From Archilochus colubris (lineage: Eukaryota; Chordata; Aves; Apodiformes; Trochilidae), in contig CM041084.1 of NCBI GenBank assembly GCA_023079485.1, forward strand, positions 121,570,467-121,634,466: a stretch of DNA of 64,000 nucleotides, given 5' to 3'. Positions 12,731 to 25,513 of this stretch are shown here, in pieces. The notes below the pieces were generated by a model, which saw only the letters and a program-made list of their open reading frames with translations, made no database searches and was not told where the DNA came from. Each line of letters begins with the position of its first letter. Position 1 is the stretch's first letter. The translations under genes were made by a program, and so were the position numbers.

Positions 12731-14940
12731 TTTCAGTGGGAGAAACTAAAAGGAAAAAAAAATAAAATAAAGAGAGAGAAGAAACACAAACCTGCTGAAG
12801 ATATTACATGAGCTTTTAGGGGCCCTAGACCAAAGAGACCTTTCAGAAGGAATGGTTCAGCTGCCTGGAAGAAAATGGCAGGAAACACAAAAGACGGGAG
12901 CGTAACCTTTGTCCTAGCAGGGATGGAAGAATATCTGTCAGAACTTCACCTTCATACTCTTGCCCACCTCAGTCATTTTTTACTGGTTAAATGAAGGTTA
13001 CAGGATTTGCTCTGAAGACAAAATGTCCCTTTCTCCTTAAAAATATTGTCGGTGTTGAAAGACAAGTTTACATTCTCATTTCCCCAAAGAGTCATATTCA
13101 CTGCTCTCTCTTTTGTTGTTTTGTTTTGTTTTGTTTTCCCTACCTTGGGAAGAGGTCAGATCTTACAGTCGTGTCTCTCTCATATGCTTTTGATTTTCTA
13201 GCAATAATCTGATGTAATTGATGGTATACAGAAGCCATGAGAGGACTACTAGCTCCCTTAATGATAGCGGCAGAACTGCAAAGGAAACCACTGCTGGTTT
13301 GGATACACAGGGAAGTCTTACTTCCCATCATTGGAGCTGGGACCATGATACTAACTCACTGTGGGTAAAAGACTATGGCAACAATGAGGTCTGAAAGCAA
13401 ATAAAGCTTTACTCTTAAACATCAGTGGCTCTTTGGAAAGCAATGGCTTCTGCTGGAAACCCCGAGGGAGCCAGAGGCCTTGGTATTAGAGAAGCAGAAT
13501 TACACGAATACTGCTCCGCTCCAGCTGCATTCATGGGGAACAAGTGATGCAAAAAAATCTCTGTCAGGATACCTTCATTCTGACCAGCAAAGCTAACTTT
13601 ATCATGACACCAAATGTAAATTAATATCTGCTAGAATGTATGTGGAAAAGGTTTTTTTCAATCCACAGTGTTATCAGCAGACAGTTTTAAATCCTTCCCA
13701 TCCCCTGGGGTGGATGCACTGAATAACACTGTATTTCTGTAAGAGAGATCTAGTCCTATATTCAATAATGGAGGAAAATACTATAAGCTTTGCAAATGCA
13801 TAGCAGTTACAGAAGTAACTTTTCATTAGGGAAAATATCAGTGCCAAAATGTGGTCTACAGGCTCTAGAGCTCAAAAAAAAAAAAAAAAAGAGTTACTCC
13901 TTCCAAAGATGTAGACTACTACACCAAATAATTTACACAAATAATTTAAAAATATTTTTGTTGTGATAAAGACATGATACAGTGTTAAAACTTTGTAAAC
14001 TTGTAATTATCAGTGGTTTTTCAGTGATAAGTACATAGTATGATGGTTTCAATGTAAAGAGCATTTATGTTGGGATCAACTACATTATATTACACATACA
14101 CTTGCTTACATATAAGCTGTTATTAGAAAGCAAAGTTCAAAACTGATTAAGTTAAAAAGTGCCAGAATTAACATTGCTTGTGCAGCATTAATTCACTCAT
14201 TGAGGTATATGCATGACAATGTGGGGTTAATTAAATGTGCTGAAATTATTTTCCCTTTGTAGGAAGTCTGACATTTATTTTGTGGCTCCATGTCTTCATA
14301 TTAACAAACACTTTTCAAATCCCTCTGTTAAGTCAGGTGTATTAATTTCCTTGTGTACTTTGCAAGGGCATACATACTCAAAATATCTGAAACATTGGTT
14401 TCTTTCCATACAAACCCTTTATGTGAAGGAATCCCACTGTTCTCTTTTTACATATGGAGAATAATTTTAGAGATTTTAGAGAACTTAATCTGGTCTGGTA
14501 ACTTCAGTTTCAACAGTAAGTATCCAGCACATTTACAAATCAGCATCTGAAGAATATGCAGGATGTACAGTTATTGTTAACAGTGTAGATTATGTACCTT
14601 AGACAGATTCCATTGCAATGTATAGGAATGCTGTGGCAGAGATACAAAATACAGTTTCCCATATCAACATGCTACTGTTTTAGCTATGAGGCTTTCCCTT
14701 GTCTTCTTGCAGCCCCTCCCCTCATCCATTTCATGATCCCAAGCATGCTCAGCACATGAGATTTATACAGAAATCTGATTTCTCTCAAAATACCTTATGT
14801 CCCCTTCTATTCAAAAATCTATTGCTAAACTAAAAATGTGGGACATATAATTAAAGGCTGTATCTTCACACAAATACACACATCATAAAACCCCCACGCA
14901 ACTGTGCTTTATCAATTTTTGTGTTCTGTTATCTAGGTAT
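12731..14940. repeat. Non-coding DNA with two simple repeats
   Basis: This interval holds a (TTTTG)n tract at about 13111-13137 and a run of 17 A at 13874-13890. Everything else is unassigned, with no exon, RNA gene or transposon recognised and no open frame above 80 codons. Confidence 0.7.
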
Positions 14941-14990
14941 TAAAAAAAAACCAAAACACCCAAACAAAACCAACAAACCATAAAACCACT
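14941..14990. repeat. A/C-rich low-complexity tract
   Basis: The plus strand is almost entirely A and C here, with words such as CCAAAACACCCAAAC and scarcely any G or T. It belongs to a cluster of similar strand-asymmetric tracts through 17.9 kb. Confidence 0.85.
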
Positions 14991-15816
14991 ACAAAAGCTG
15001 AAATCCAAGAAATATTACCATGTTGGCTTTGATGAATAGAAGAATATTCTACCGTGTAATTCAATGGTCACTGAGATGATTGTCTCCACATTACAGTGTT
15101 TAGGGATGCTGATTTAGTCAGTTCACAAATGACATGAGCTATTTACCTTTGACCATTAGCAGTAAACAGATAAAGATAAATGTTGCTGAAATGAGGGCAA
15201 TGGAGATGCCAACCTGAGACTGCAGGTCTACCTTCTGTTACAACAACACTGATTAAAGTTATAATTTCCACAATGAGAGTGCCACATGTGCCACTTGCCT
15301 GTAACACTTGCTCATACTCATTAAAAGTAGCACAATTTGATCTTCCTTGTCTCTAGATACTGTGACAAGTAGCAAGATGGGGAGTTACTGCAATTGGAAG
15401 ACATTAACATACAACCACAAAAATCAGTGAGGCATGGAATAAAACTTTAGTCACACAAACTTCATCTGTGACTTCTTGTCCGTCAGTGTCCCAAAGTAGG
15501 AGTTGCAGAAGAGTTGCCTCAGCCACAGCTCTAGTCACAGATTTCTGGAAACTTGTCCATGAAGTAAGACCTTCCTTCTTCTCCATCTGAACCTCATGAA
15601 CTCCCCTAGTCAGGATCAAAATCAATAGAACCATGATTCCTACTTCATTTTAGTCATTGTCTTCTAATTATAGGATGTTATCAGAGAGTCTCCCCGAGCT
15701 TTGCAAGGTGCAAGATTTACAGACTTTAGAAGTTCAAGAGTTGGTTCAAAGTTGCTAGAAATTAGCAGCGTTCTGTTATTTTATTTTTATTATTATTACT
15801 TAAAAGACAGGGATTT
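14991..15816. other. Unassigned non-coding DNA
   Basis: No gene or transposon recognised. A 76-codon minus-strand open frame at 15404-15634 has no motif I know. Confidence 0.6.
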
Positions 15817-15953
15817 AAAACAAACAAGCAAACAAACAACAACAACAAAACCCCCAAAATTCAGCAACAATACCAAAAAAGCAAACCAAACAAAAAAACC
15901 CCAAACCAACCAAACAAACAAACAAAAAAACCCAAAAAACACCAAAAAACATA
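15817..15953. repeat. A/C-rich low-complexity tract, nearly G-free
   Basis: About 135 bases of the plus strand consist of A with clusters of C, mainly CAAA, CAA and CCAAA units. G is nearly absent. Lysine, asparagine, threonine and proline-rich open frames across it are composition artefacts. Its complement-like partners, T/G-rich on the same strand, lie at 16975-17045 and 17790-17934. Confidence 0.92.
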
Positions 15954-15990
15954 AATAATTCTTCTTAGGGCAGGATGACAGCTGACATTC

Positions 15991-16042
15991 TTAGTTAAAT
16001 AGTTAAATAATAATTGAATAATTAAATAGTTAAATAGTTATG
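15991..16042. repeat. Degenerate AGTTAAAT tandem repeat
   Basis: AGTTAAAT and ATTAAAT units recur with an interrupted period of eight to nine bases across about 52 bases. The central units are diverged. It is a simple AT-rich tandem array with no other role evident. Confidence 0.8.
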
Positions 16043-16974
16043 TTAGGTGTCATAGATGCATAATATTGACCCATTAAACCAAATTGGTCCACAAATGAAA
16101 ACTTCTTGAGTGCTGTTTTCATTATCTTTGAAATATAAATGGGTAAATATCTTTGGGAATAAATGTAACCTTGATGTCTTCTCAATACAGAAGAGCTAGG
16201 AAAAAAATAATGGCTATATGTGTTTCTTTATTAAGTTTTATAGCTAAAATTTCCAATTTAAAAGAAAAAACATTGCCAAAAATCCTTAAAAAAAAAAAAA
16301 AAAAGATAAAGTGATGTGAGATGCAGATAACAAAAAACTCTCAGTGGTATAGAATAGCAGCAGTGCTGGATACTAAAGTGTCTCAGAAATCAAACAAACA
16401 AAAAAAAGAAATCAATTAAATAAATATAATTCACAGAGCTCCACAGTCAGTATAAAATTCAAGCCAGCAAAGTCTCTTGTCAGTCCATGAAAGGAGAACT
16501 TTCTTGGTCTCAACAACCACATGCTGAGTTATCTAGATCTCTTGCATTTCTTATAGAAACAGAAAATTAAGAGCTAACAGTGTGAACATACTAAGCACTA
16601 ATAATTCTTCAGGATGCTATGAAGCATAAACCCACTGAAGCCATTTTAAAATATAATTTAAAATTATGAAAAATGTGTATAATTTTCCAGCACATTTTTA
16701 CATTAAGACAGAGTATTCTAATAGCTCTTAGGTCAAGTTGTAGAGACAGAAGGAGATCTAGTAATTGCTGTGCCATCAGCAAAGGTCATCTGCAGTCCCA
16801 CATCAGACATATGTGAAAAAAACATATTCTTAATTTTGTGTGCAAGTTCAATAAATATACAGGAATCATTTGTTCAGATTAAACCAACTTCATGCACTTC
16901 TGAAATTACTTCCTTTGAAGCATTCTCTACAGACATTCATTACAAAAATGTATTTTGTAGGTATTTTATTATGG
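16043..16974. other. Unassigned AT-rich DNA with a poly(A)17
   Basis: It contains a run of 17 A at 16288-16304. Otherwise there is nothing recognisable beyond AT-rich sequence. Confidence 0.65.
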
Positions 16975-17045
16975 GGTTTGGGGGTATTGTGGCTTGTTTG
17001 GGTTTTGGTTTGGTTTGCTTTGGTTTTGTTGTTGTTTTCTTTTAA
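16975..17045. repeat. T/G-rich low-complexity tract
   Basis: The plus strand is T and G almost throughout, with TTTGG and TTTTG words. This is the strand complement of the composition at 15817-15953. A 111-codon plus-strand open frame over this interval (16870-17205) is rich in Leu, Val, Phe and Trp because of the composition and is not taken as a gene. Confidence 0.88.
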
Positions 17046-17789
17046 AGCAAAGTTGTATCGCCATGTTTTGCAATGTGGATATTGCTCAGCTTCAAGAAAC
17101 TTTCTATGTCCTTTCCAGTCCCTTTCAACAGACAAGAAATGTGAAATTCTCTTTATGGTGAAGAGTTCATATTCCTGTTATTCCAGAAGATACTATAGCA
17201 TTTAACAAAAGTCTTTACATATAAATTGTGAAACCATGAACCACTCTTCTTGAACAGAGCATCAGGCAATTTGACTTGTTAAAGAAAATTTCCTGATCTG
17301 ATTGGCAGATGGTGGAAGATATGTGCATGAGAAGAATGCAAGAAAGTAACCCTTTCCAAAATTTTTGGCCAGCATAGTACTCATCATCTTGTACCCCAAT
17401 GTGTCTGAACATGCTTTTCCTCAAATCTCACTGTGCCAGGGTGAGAGGCTTCCTTTCTGCCATGAAGTACTGGGCAGTGGGATCATGAGTCCTGACCTGT
17501 GCAAAAGAAGGGTGTCTCATTCCTCACTTTCATCCACTTTATTATTTTTTTTTTTTTTTAAATAAAATTGCTTTTCTGTTAGAATTGTGGCACAAATCAG
17601 GTCTGGTCTATAAATTCCATTAACAGACTCCTTCATCATAGTCAGACTCATTTTTGTTTTGTTGATGCTGCTCTCAGAGGCTGGAACAAGTATCTAATTG
17701 ATTACTTATGGAATGAAGAAAGATCTAGGCAGGAGGAGGGATGCCAGAATTTCTGCATTTTAAATCTTCTTGGTCTGCCTCTACGCCTG
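17046..17789. other. Unassigned non-coding DNA
   Basis: It contains a T15 run at 17545-17559. No exon or transposon was recognised. Confidence 0.6.
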
Positions 17790-17934
17790 GTTTCTTTTCT
17801 TTTTTTTTTTTCTTTTCTTTTTGTTTGTTTGCTTGTTTTTTTTGTTTTGGTTTGGGGTTTTTTGTTTATTTTGGTTTGGTTTTTTGATTGTCTTTTTAGT
17901 TTGGTTTGGTTTAGTTTCGTTTGTTTTTTTTAAC
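17790..17934. repeat. T-rich and T/G-rich low-complexity tract
   Basis: It begins as a T/C stretch, passes through TTTG units, then becomes TTTTGG and TTTGG repeats. A is rare and C almost disappears after the first 45 bases. The Phe/Leu/Trp-rich open frame here is a composition artefact, not a membrane protein. Confidence 0.92.
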
Positions 17935-20900
17935 CAACAGGTTTTGTACACAAATTTGCTACTAATTTAGCTATTTCATTCCCTTTTTATTGCTTTCAGT
18001 TAGATTTCTTACATCTGGATTCTGCATCCCAGGTGTATTAGATCACATTAGAAGCCTTCTTTCTGCTCTTTGTTCTAACATGTGCTCTTTCAGCTGTAAA
18101 AGACACTGCACAGTAGTAGCACTTTGAACCAAAAGGTCAAAGAGGTTCTTGAATTAGCAATGGTCAGTGCTGGTCTAGATAACAGCTTATTTGTTCTTTG
18201 GATTTACCTGAAGTTAGAAGTCTGCCTTGCTTCTTCTAGGAACTGTATTCAATGGATTATTTGAAAAGTTTCGTATCATTCAATCTTGTGTTAAAAGACC
18301 AAAATCTGAAGGTAAATCCTCTCTGTGGCTTTCTAACTCGTCTGCCTTTAATTGTAAAGACAAACCCTTTGTAAAGGATTGCAGAGGGGTATTCAAATAC
18401 TGAGAGTTTGGTTCCACTGTATCTGAGGACTTAGGTCTGATTCAAGATGAGAAGGGAAAGGAGGATTACAAGCTTTAAGCAAAGATAAAAATAAGTTTGA
18501 AACAAGCTTACTGAAAGAAAGAGAAACAAGCTTGTCATGACCTTGCCAAAGGGAACAGAACAGGTTTACCAGGGGTTTCCAAGAAGGCTAAAATAAAGGC
18601 CATCTTGAAATTGTGATCCATTTGCTGCTTTAACCTGCCCCAATTTTAAGTGAGTCAGCTGTTGCTAAAGCATTCATAAAAGGTGTAGTTTGATTTCTTC
18701 TTAAAAGTGCTATCACTTCTTTTTTTTAAAAAAAAAGCAAAAGCAACCTTTAGCCAGATTGGTTTAATACATCATTGCAAAATACCATGCTTAACTTGGT
18801 GGTGACCACAGCTGCACAGAGCTGTGTTATATAGTAACAAGAGAACATATCAATATTCCACATTTCTGCAATTTCAGAACTCCATAAAAAGAGAGGAGGC
18901 ACACAGGTAAACAACAAAATCCTTTTATTTAATCTCTGCTACTGGCTGACTTTGCTTTTGACTTGGATTAATCAGCTGCATTTGTTGCATGGGAGCCAAA
19001 AGGGGGAAAAAACCCTCAAACTAGACTTTCTTCTGTGTTTCTGACAACCATAACAGGGTGTCTTGCCAGCAACAGAAATATATAAATTTCAGTTTCTTTC
19101 CATAGTGGGATAAGAGGATCTTAATCAGTGACTTGGAGAATTGTGTTTTCTATTTCACGCTTAGTGCATAAAACTTTGGTCGAACCTCTTCATATGTCAT
19201 GGGCTCTTTAACATGAAAGCTGCCACTTCTCCCTACTCTGGAAGTCTAATTCTTTCAGGACATATTTTTTGTTTCTTTTTTTCTTTTTTTTATAGGAGGC
19301 TAAAGTAGTTTTGCAGCAAAGTGGAACACTTCATTTTTTTTCTTTCCTTATGTTAATATCTGCAGATGCACTCATTACACTCAGATATTCTAGTCTTTTT
19401 ATCTGCCAACTTTCCTGGCTTTGAAGTTCCCATCCAGATCTAAGAGGAAGAACTTCTGGAAGAAAAGCAAAACAAAATGGTCTGTGGATAATAAATTAGT
19501 GTTGCTTCCACAATTAATTTGGCATTCTAGAGCTCCACTCACCCTTTACCGTTCTCCTTGCTTTTGGTCCCAACAAGTTTTTATGCTTGTTGCATCTTTA
19601 TTTCATTTTCCTTGGAGGTAACACCTCTTGGTTCCAGGCTATATACCCATCATGATAGCAACCCTAGTTTCTCTCCCTGGGCAAGATTGGATATAGGCAG
19701 ATATTTGAGGATAGGTGGCATAGGGAAAAGCAGTAATCAAATTTGAAATACCAATAGGGCAAATAAGTAGCTCTTATATTGGTAAGATTCAGGTTTCCTC
19801 TTCCAGATACTGGTCTGGTCAAATGAAATTCTGGTCCTAATGAATCAGAGACAAAACTTTGTTTTTTTCAGATTTCTGCAGTCTGGATTTTGCTTATAGG
19901 TATCACTGATGATACTGAAGATTAAAATAATTCTCCTAGAATATTTGAATCTTTTTTCATTTCCCTGCTTTAGACCTATTCCCTCATTCTCCTCATCTCC
20001 CACTTCCCTTTGTGCTTTTTTCAATATCAGCCCAATGACTACAGTAGTCTTGTAAAAACACGATCCTAAAGGAAAAAAGGAAAGTGACTATCAAAGCTAA
20101 TCTCCTATTTAAAGACACCTCATCCATTTCTACCTATAACTATTATATCTTTATAGCCATATATTCTCAATAGCTATATATCAGGTGTGAATACAAAATA
20201 GGTACATACAAATGAGCCATATTTTGCATGGCTAAGCCACCTGGGTCCTCTGGTCAAGGTTGAACTGGGCTCAATGGTTACACTGTCTATTGTAATAAAT
20301 TAGTAGTGCTTTTGTGCTGTGCCTCTAGCTGTAATAAGGATACATGCATTATGGGTGTCACCCTATCTCTGAGGACAATTTTAATATAGCTTAGACAATA
20401 GCCTAGCTAAATAAACAATGAACCAGTCATGATACAGAAAAACAGTGTAAGCTCCGGGGTATGGAGCTTAACAAGGGAAAAGAAAGAAGCAAACAAAATG
20501 TTCCAAAGATTAGCACTTATAACACCCTAGATAACCTAAAGTAGTCATTTGGTATTGCTGTTAAAGGTCTGATTCAGCAAGGCATATAAGGATAGCTATA
20601 ACAAGTGCTTGCTTGACCTTTGTTAACCAGCTCTGAATAACAGAAATGTGCTAAAAATCAAAGTCACTTTTAATTGTTTGATGAATCAAGGCTTGGAATT
20701 TTAAATTTAACCCTAATAAATAGGATGATGCTAGCAAACTGAAGCACTACCACTATCACTATTGCCAGGACTCAGATAAAGCTGTTGTCAACAGTGTGAT
20801 GAGAGAAAATCCAGAATGGATGAAAATTAGAGCACTGTGATCAACAGGAGTACATAAATAGCAGGCAGTCCTGACACAACTAAATTCTGATTCTCAGAAT

Positions 20901-21097
20901 GAGAATGAAACTTACCCAAACTGGCTCCTACTTTTTGCTTCCTTCCCTCAGATTAAGTCCAGATCTCCCTGGATCATAATGTGGCCCCCACCTTGATCTA
21001 TAACTTTTGGTCAGCTTTTTCTTTGAGGGTGTTGGAGTGTAATACAGTTTTGGGTATCACCTGCAGGTGGGCTACCCAAACAGAAGGCCCAGTAAAA
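17935..21097. other. Unassigned non-coding DNA
   Basis: No gene, RNA gene or transposon recognised across about 3.2 kb. There are short T-rich and A-rich patches, for example around 18720-18736 and 19268-19292. Open frames are below 70 codons. Confidence 0.65.
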
Positions 21098-21510
21098 AAT
21101 CATACAATCACAGAATGGTTTGAATTGGACAGGACCTCTAAAGATCTTCTAGTCCAACCACCTGCCATGGTCAGAGACATCTTTCAGTAGATGAGGTTGC
21201 TCAACGCCCCATCCAAACTTTCCTTGAACACTTCTAGGGAGGGAGCATTCACAGCTCCTCTGGGAAACATATTCCAGTGTTTCGTTACACTCAAAATAAA
21301 AATATTATTCTTTATGTCCTATCGACATCCACTGTTCTTACATTTAAAACAACTACTCTTTGTCCTGTCACTATAGACCTGGGTTAAACACTGTTCTTTG
21401 TCTTTTTCATAAGTCCTTTTCATATATTGAATTGCTGCAACAAGTTTTCCCCAGTCTAAGCAGTCCCTACTCTCCTCAGCCTCGAATAAATCTGCTGTTC
21501 AGCCACAAGT
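21098..21510 (-). mobile_element. CR1 non-LTR retrotransposon, 3' fragment
   Basis: This is the 3' end of a CR1 element, transcribed leftward. Two copies of the 8-bp 3' terminal repeat (AATCATAC, AATCACAG) lie at the low-coordinate end, followed by the familiar CR1 tail. On the minus strand the last codons of ORF2, the endonuclease/reverse-transcriptase protein, can still be read just before a stop at 21184-21186: APSLEVFKESLDGALSNLI. Farther right the match continues but with many substitutions, and it fades around 21480-21510; the 5' boundary is therefore approximate. As usual for CR1 it is 5'-truncated and immobile. Its divergence is greater than that of the copy at 25237. Confidence 0.93.
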
Positions 21511-21977
21511 TAGTTACACAGCCTTTTTCCTCTCACAAAATATCTTCTTCCTCTCTGACCAAATGCAGGGAATTTCACACACTGGGAGAGGAGAACCGGA
21601 TAGGTCTGTATGTACAAAATTTTGTATCTCACTTCAACCTTGTTGCCTTATCACCTTAGTCGTTTGTTTATTCAGGCCACCTTTGTGCCTCCAACAGTGT
21701 ATGATACCCAACCTTATGTGCAGCCTTTCATGTAAAGCAGTATTAAGTAGAGAATTATGAATTTTCCTATGTACATCCTTAAAATATTCATCAGATTGCT
21801 CCACAAATCTAAACTAATTAAGCTTTACAAATACTCGCATGGGGTGGGGTTTTTTTTATCCTTTTTACAGAAAGGAAATTAAATGATGGAGGCTTTAGGT
21901 CAAGGAGCCAAGTGTCAATGAATTTTGGGTCCCAGAATGAGATGCTTAGATTGCAATTTCACAGGACATTTACTATT
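21511..21977. other. Unassigned DNA beside the CR1 copy
   Basis: It may include further eroded CR1 sequence just beyond 21510, but I cannot align it with confidence. A G/T-rich patch lies at 21839-21858. No gene is seen. Confidence 0.5.
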
Positions 21978-22190
21978 TCATAGCACTTTATATGCTTTTA
22001 CAGCATGTTATTTACAGCGTTCCAATCAGTCACAGTTATATTTGTGAGACCAAACACTTCTGCAAATGTAAAAGCTATCAAGTAGATTACAAGGAAAATG
22101 AAGAACATATTCAGCAGCCAATTGTAAAAAGTTGAAGTGACTTTCCTAGACCTGCACAAGCATTCTGGAGGAGGCAATTTTCTAGTGGGA
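21978..22190 (+). repeat. Possible ancient MIR/L2-like SINE relic
   Basis: Two short words recall the conserved parts of MIR-type SINE/LINE tails: TAGCACTTTATATGC near 21980, and GTTGAAGTGACTTTCCTAGA near 22131-22150, in the expected order and orientation. The intervening sequence does not clearly match. The spacing is longer than I would expect for a clean copy, so this is a weak call that could be coincidence. Confidence 0.22.
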
Positions 22191-22439
22191 CGTTTAAGTG
22201 CCTTACCAACAAAATAATCTTTTCCTTTCTTGAAATCCTAGCCTCGTTTTTACGTACCTTCAAGCTTCTTCAGCAAGTTTGATTTTTGCCTCACCTCTAA
22301 GTGAAAAAGAAGTGTTTTTTGGTGATTGAAACTTGTGGTATTTACAAAGAGCAGAGCATGAGACTATGATACTCCATGTTTCTGGGACACTGGGCCATGC
22401 AGGACAGATAACCATAGATGGCTAAACTCAGGGTCTAAC
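22191..22439. other. Unassigned non-coding DNA
   Basis: Nothing was recognised in this short interval. Confidence 0.5.
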
Positions 22440-23230
22440 ACTGGAGGAGGAAATCACGTGCTCGGGCAGGGCCTGTGTTTGTGCCTATGGAAAAGCAAAT
22501 GGAATTGTAAGGAGCAAGTCCCAGAGCCATGAAGCATCTGAAAACAAGGGAAGTCTGATCATGGTCTCACTGAAGCACAGAAGTTCAAGGGAACCTTTAT
22601 GGATAACACTGGAAGGTGTCCAAGTTCCCAGGTGTTGCTGGGAGCCTGGTGGTCATGTTCACATCCACTCTGAGGTTAAAGAGGGCACTAGCAAGACTCT
22701 AAGTGTGTCTGCTGAATCTGTGGCATCTTTTCCCCTTCAAGGGCTTTGGCTGTCTGTGCTGAGTCACTTCCCACATCTTGGTCAAATCTGGGAGGAAGAG
22801 ATGTGAAGGGCCTTGTCAGAGTCTTCCTGCTCTGCTTGTAGCCCCCATCCTGGTCCTTGCCTGAGCTGCACAACAGCCATGCCTGTGTCCAGACTTACTC
22901 CTCCTGATCCTGACCTCATGATCCTGCTTATTGGCTTCACTGAAGACTTGGCCCACCACTAGAGTCATGTCTATGATACGTGGACTGAGGCTGTCCTTGG
23001 TTTCCAATGCCAGTTCTGCCCTGTTCTCCTGTTCATGCACAGCAGGATGACACTCCATTGCTATGGCACTGATTTTTCAGCCTGGCTGTTACCCACAGGC
23101 CCCAGCTTGACTCCCCTTGAAGAGCAGCTCCTTCTACCTCCTCCCCAGTAGGAGTACCTGGCACTTTGGTCTCACAGCCTTTGTTCCCATAGAAAGCTAA
23201 ATGTGTGACCCAAACAATAGCCACATTTCA
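22440..23230. other. GC-richer block, unassigned
   Basis: This block has visibly higher GC and more CCTG, CAGG and TGAC words than its AT-rich surroundings. Several open frames of 60-80 codons occur on both strands, none with a recognisable domain or splice arrangement. Between about 22800 and 23110 the minus strand is rich in CAGGA and GGTCAGGATCAGGAGGAG-type words, the texture of an old dispersed repeat. It could be an unclassified transposon body, a lncRNA exon or a GC-rich drift patch; I cannot choose. Confidence 0.45.
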
Positions 23231-25236
23231 CTCCAAAGAACTCCCACAGAGAGGCAACTGAAAGACATAATTCCTGAGGGAAATGCTATAGCATCACCAA
23301 AGGTATCTATATTACCTGGTATGACTGTACTTGGTCTACAATCTGTACTTTTCCCTGACTTTCCATTACACTATCCAGTGGTAGTCATAGGTCACCTTGT
23401 TTCAGAGAAAATTCTTGGTATGTGAATCAGTAAATTTTTTCTTTAGCTTCTTTCTTGGAAATGACTGTACATTTTGTATTTGAAATTTTCCTAAAACATG
23501 TAAACTGAGGCAGCTGACTGGCATGAGAAATTTCATCCTGAACAGTTTAATTCTAACAATATAGTAAGCAAGAGTGTTATTGTAGAGATTGTTAGTCAGC
23601 CTTAAGTATAAGCATCATTTTCTGTGTTGCCCATAATAACAGGTAATACTTGGACCCATATATTAAAGGCTGCTGAAGAAAAAGATTGAACATTTTAAAG
23701 CATTGTGTGTTCCAAGAACTGTGAAGCAGTCTCTTCTATATAAATCTTGTCTAAAATAGCTTGAAAATTACTGCATCAAAATACAAACTTAAGCCTCTTT
23801 CAGAAGACTTTCAGTCCAGATTTGTAGGAACATAGCTTGTGACATGAATAACTGAATGCCACTACATCAAGGAAACATTATCAAATATCTCCAGAAATTC
23901 ACCCAGCATTTAACTTTTAGAAAGCCTGCCCTAATCCCTGCATAGCAACAACATGCCTTCATGGATGTTTCAAAGTATTTCATAGTCATGATAAATGAAA
24001 TACATGTAAAGATGCCTGTAGCAACCAGTGCGGTGAATTTATATATTATTTAAAGGTACATCATGACTCCCACATGACCTTCAGATTTGATGTGAAAGGC
24101 AAGGAAAATATTTCTTCCTAGCTCTCAGGAAGGAATTAGTTTATAAATTAAAACCAAGGGTGTGAGACAAAGGGCATAACAATGATGCTGATTTGTTTTA
24201 TCATACATACATCTACGAACACTGCTTACAGTGCACAAAGAAGTTCACTAAGATTGGGTGGAACAGACATAGAAAATTTTGTCTAGGCTTCTGAATATGA
24301 GGGAAAGTAGAGTTGCAATGCTTTATCAACATGTCTACTTTTCATGTAATTATATCTGTTTTCATTTGACTCCTAAGCAGAATATGTGAATTAAAAGATT
24401 AGGGACACAAGGCAGACCAGTGCTGCCTTTTTATGAGGGAAGTGACCATATGTGTCTGATGGCAACATCAGAGGAAGCTCACTGCTTCAAATTCATTGTG
24501 CTGGTTAGCATGAAAAGCTGAAATGAAATGAGAAAGTGTTAGCTTTAATAACTGACATAGTAAGCTGGGATCAGCACTTAAACCCTTCTACACTTCAACA
24601 CACAACCTTTGGAGAGGACAGAAGGACAGTCTTCTTACCGTAGCACAACCTGAGAGTTCAGCACATTTCCTTTAGTCCAGACAGAGTCTACAACTAAAAT
24701 CAAGGAGAGTGGAGTGACCAGAAAATTCTCTTTGCTATCCCTGAGCCAGTTGAAAGGTTAAGCAGTCCACCACAGCTGGTGGAAAGCTGATTATCATCAG
24801 CTACCCAAGAAAGTGAATGGTGTCATTGCCATCTGATAGGCAAGAAGAATGCAACCTCCCTCTTCTCTTACAGGGAGACAAAGGAGTCAGGAATTGTTCC
24901 AGAGCATGACAAAGACCTACTGCAGCCTGTGAGCATCTCCCCTTTTATGAGAAGTCTAACACAGATGTGGGTGGGAGTGGACAACAACAATGGTGTTGGA
25001 TGTTGTCTTGCCAGGGTACCAAGAGTTTCTGTGTGACATATGGAATAACACTGTGAAGTAGATGTGAATCTAGCAAGTGTTGTCAATCTATCAAAATAAT
25101 AATATGCTTGGGTTAATTAGTCCTATATTTCAAACTTCATGCATTTATTTGTGCAGAGTTAGCTTGTTCATTCCTGCATACATCACATTGTAAAACTGAG
25201 GAAAATAGTAAAAGGGAGAGGAGATAGTGAGGGTGA
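23231..25236. other. Unassigned non-coding DNA
   Basis: No gene, RNA gene or transposon recognised. Open frames are all below 80 codons. Confidence 0.62.
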
Positions 25237-25513
25237 AATCATAGAATCATAGAATTAGCCGGGTTGGAAGGGACCTCAGAGATCATCTAGTCCAACCCTT
25301 GACTCACCGGAGCAGTTGCTAGACCATGGCACTGAGTGCCACATCCAGTCTTTTTTTAAATGTCTCCAGGGAGGGAGAATCTACCACCTCACCGGGCAGT
25401 CCATTCCATAGCCAAATCACCCTCTCCGTGAAGAAATTCTTTCTAATATCTAACCTAAACCTCCCCTGGCACAACTTAAGACTGTGTCCTCTTGTCTTGT
25501 TGAAGGTCGTCAA
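25237..25513 (-). mobile_element. CR1 non-LTR retrotransposon, well-preserved 3' fragment
   Basis: The element reads leftward. It starts at low coordinate with two perfect AATCATAG terminal repeats and then the CR1 3' end. The minus strand retains an uninterrupted stretch of the ORF2 C-terminus, including RFRLDIRKNFFTERV and then SPSLETFKKRLDVALSAMV before its stop at about 25319-25321. ORF2 encodes the endonuclease/reverse transcriptase that copies CR1 RNA into the genome. Only the last 60 or so residues remain, so it is inactive. Similarity ends near 25513, where sequence becomes unique; the first dozen codons of the open frame to 25537 are flank, not CR1. The intact frame makes this the youngest-looking CR1 copy in the window. 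Confidence 0.96.

Noticed and set aside
15701..15958. Lys/Asn/Thr-rich open frame
   Set aside because: Its second half is translation of the A/C-rich simple tract; there is no real protein signature.
16870..17205. 111-codon plus-strand open frame
   Set aside because: The middle is translated T/G-rich repeat and the remainder has no motif.
17770..17970. Phe/Leu/Trp-rich open frame resembling a membrane protein
   Set aside because: It is simply the translation of a T and T/G low-complexity tract.
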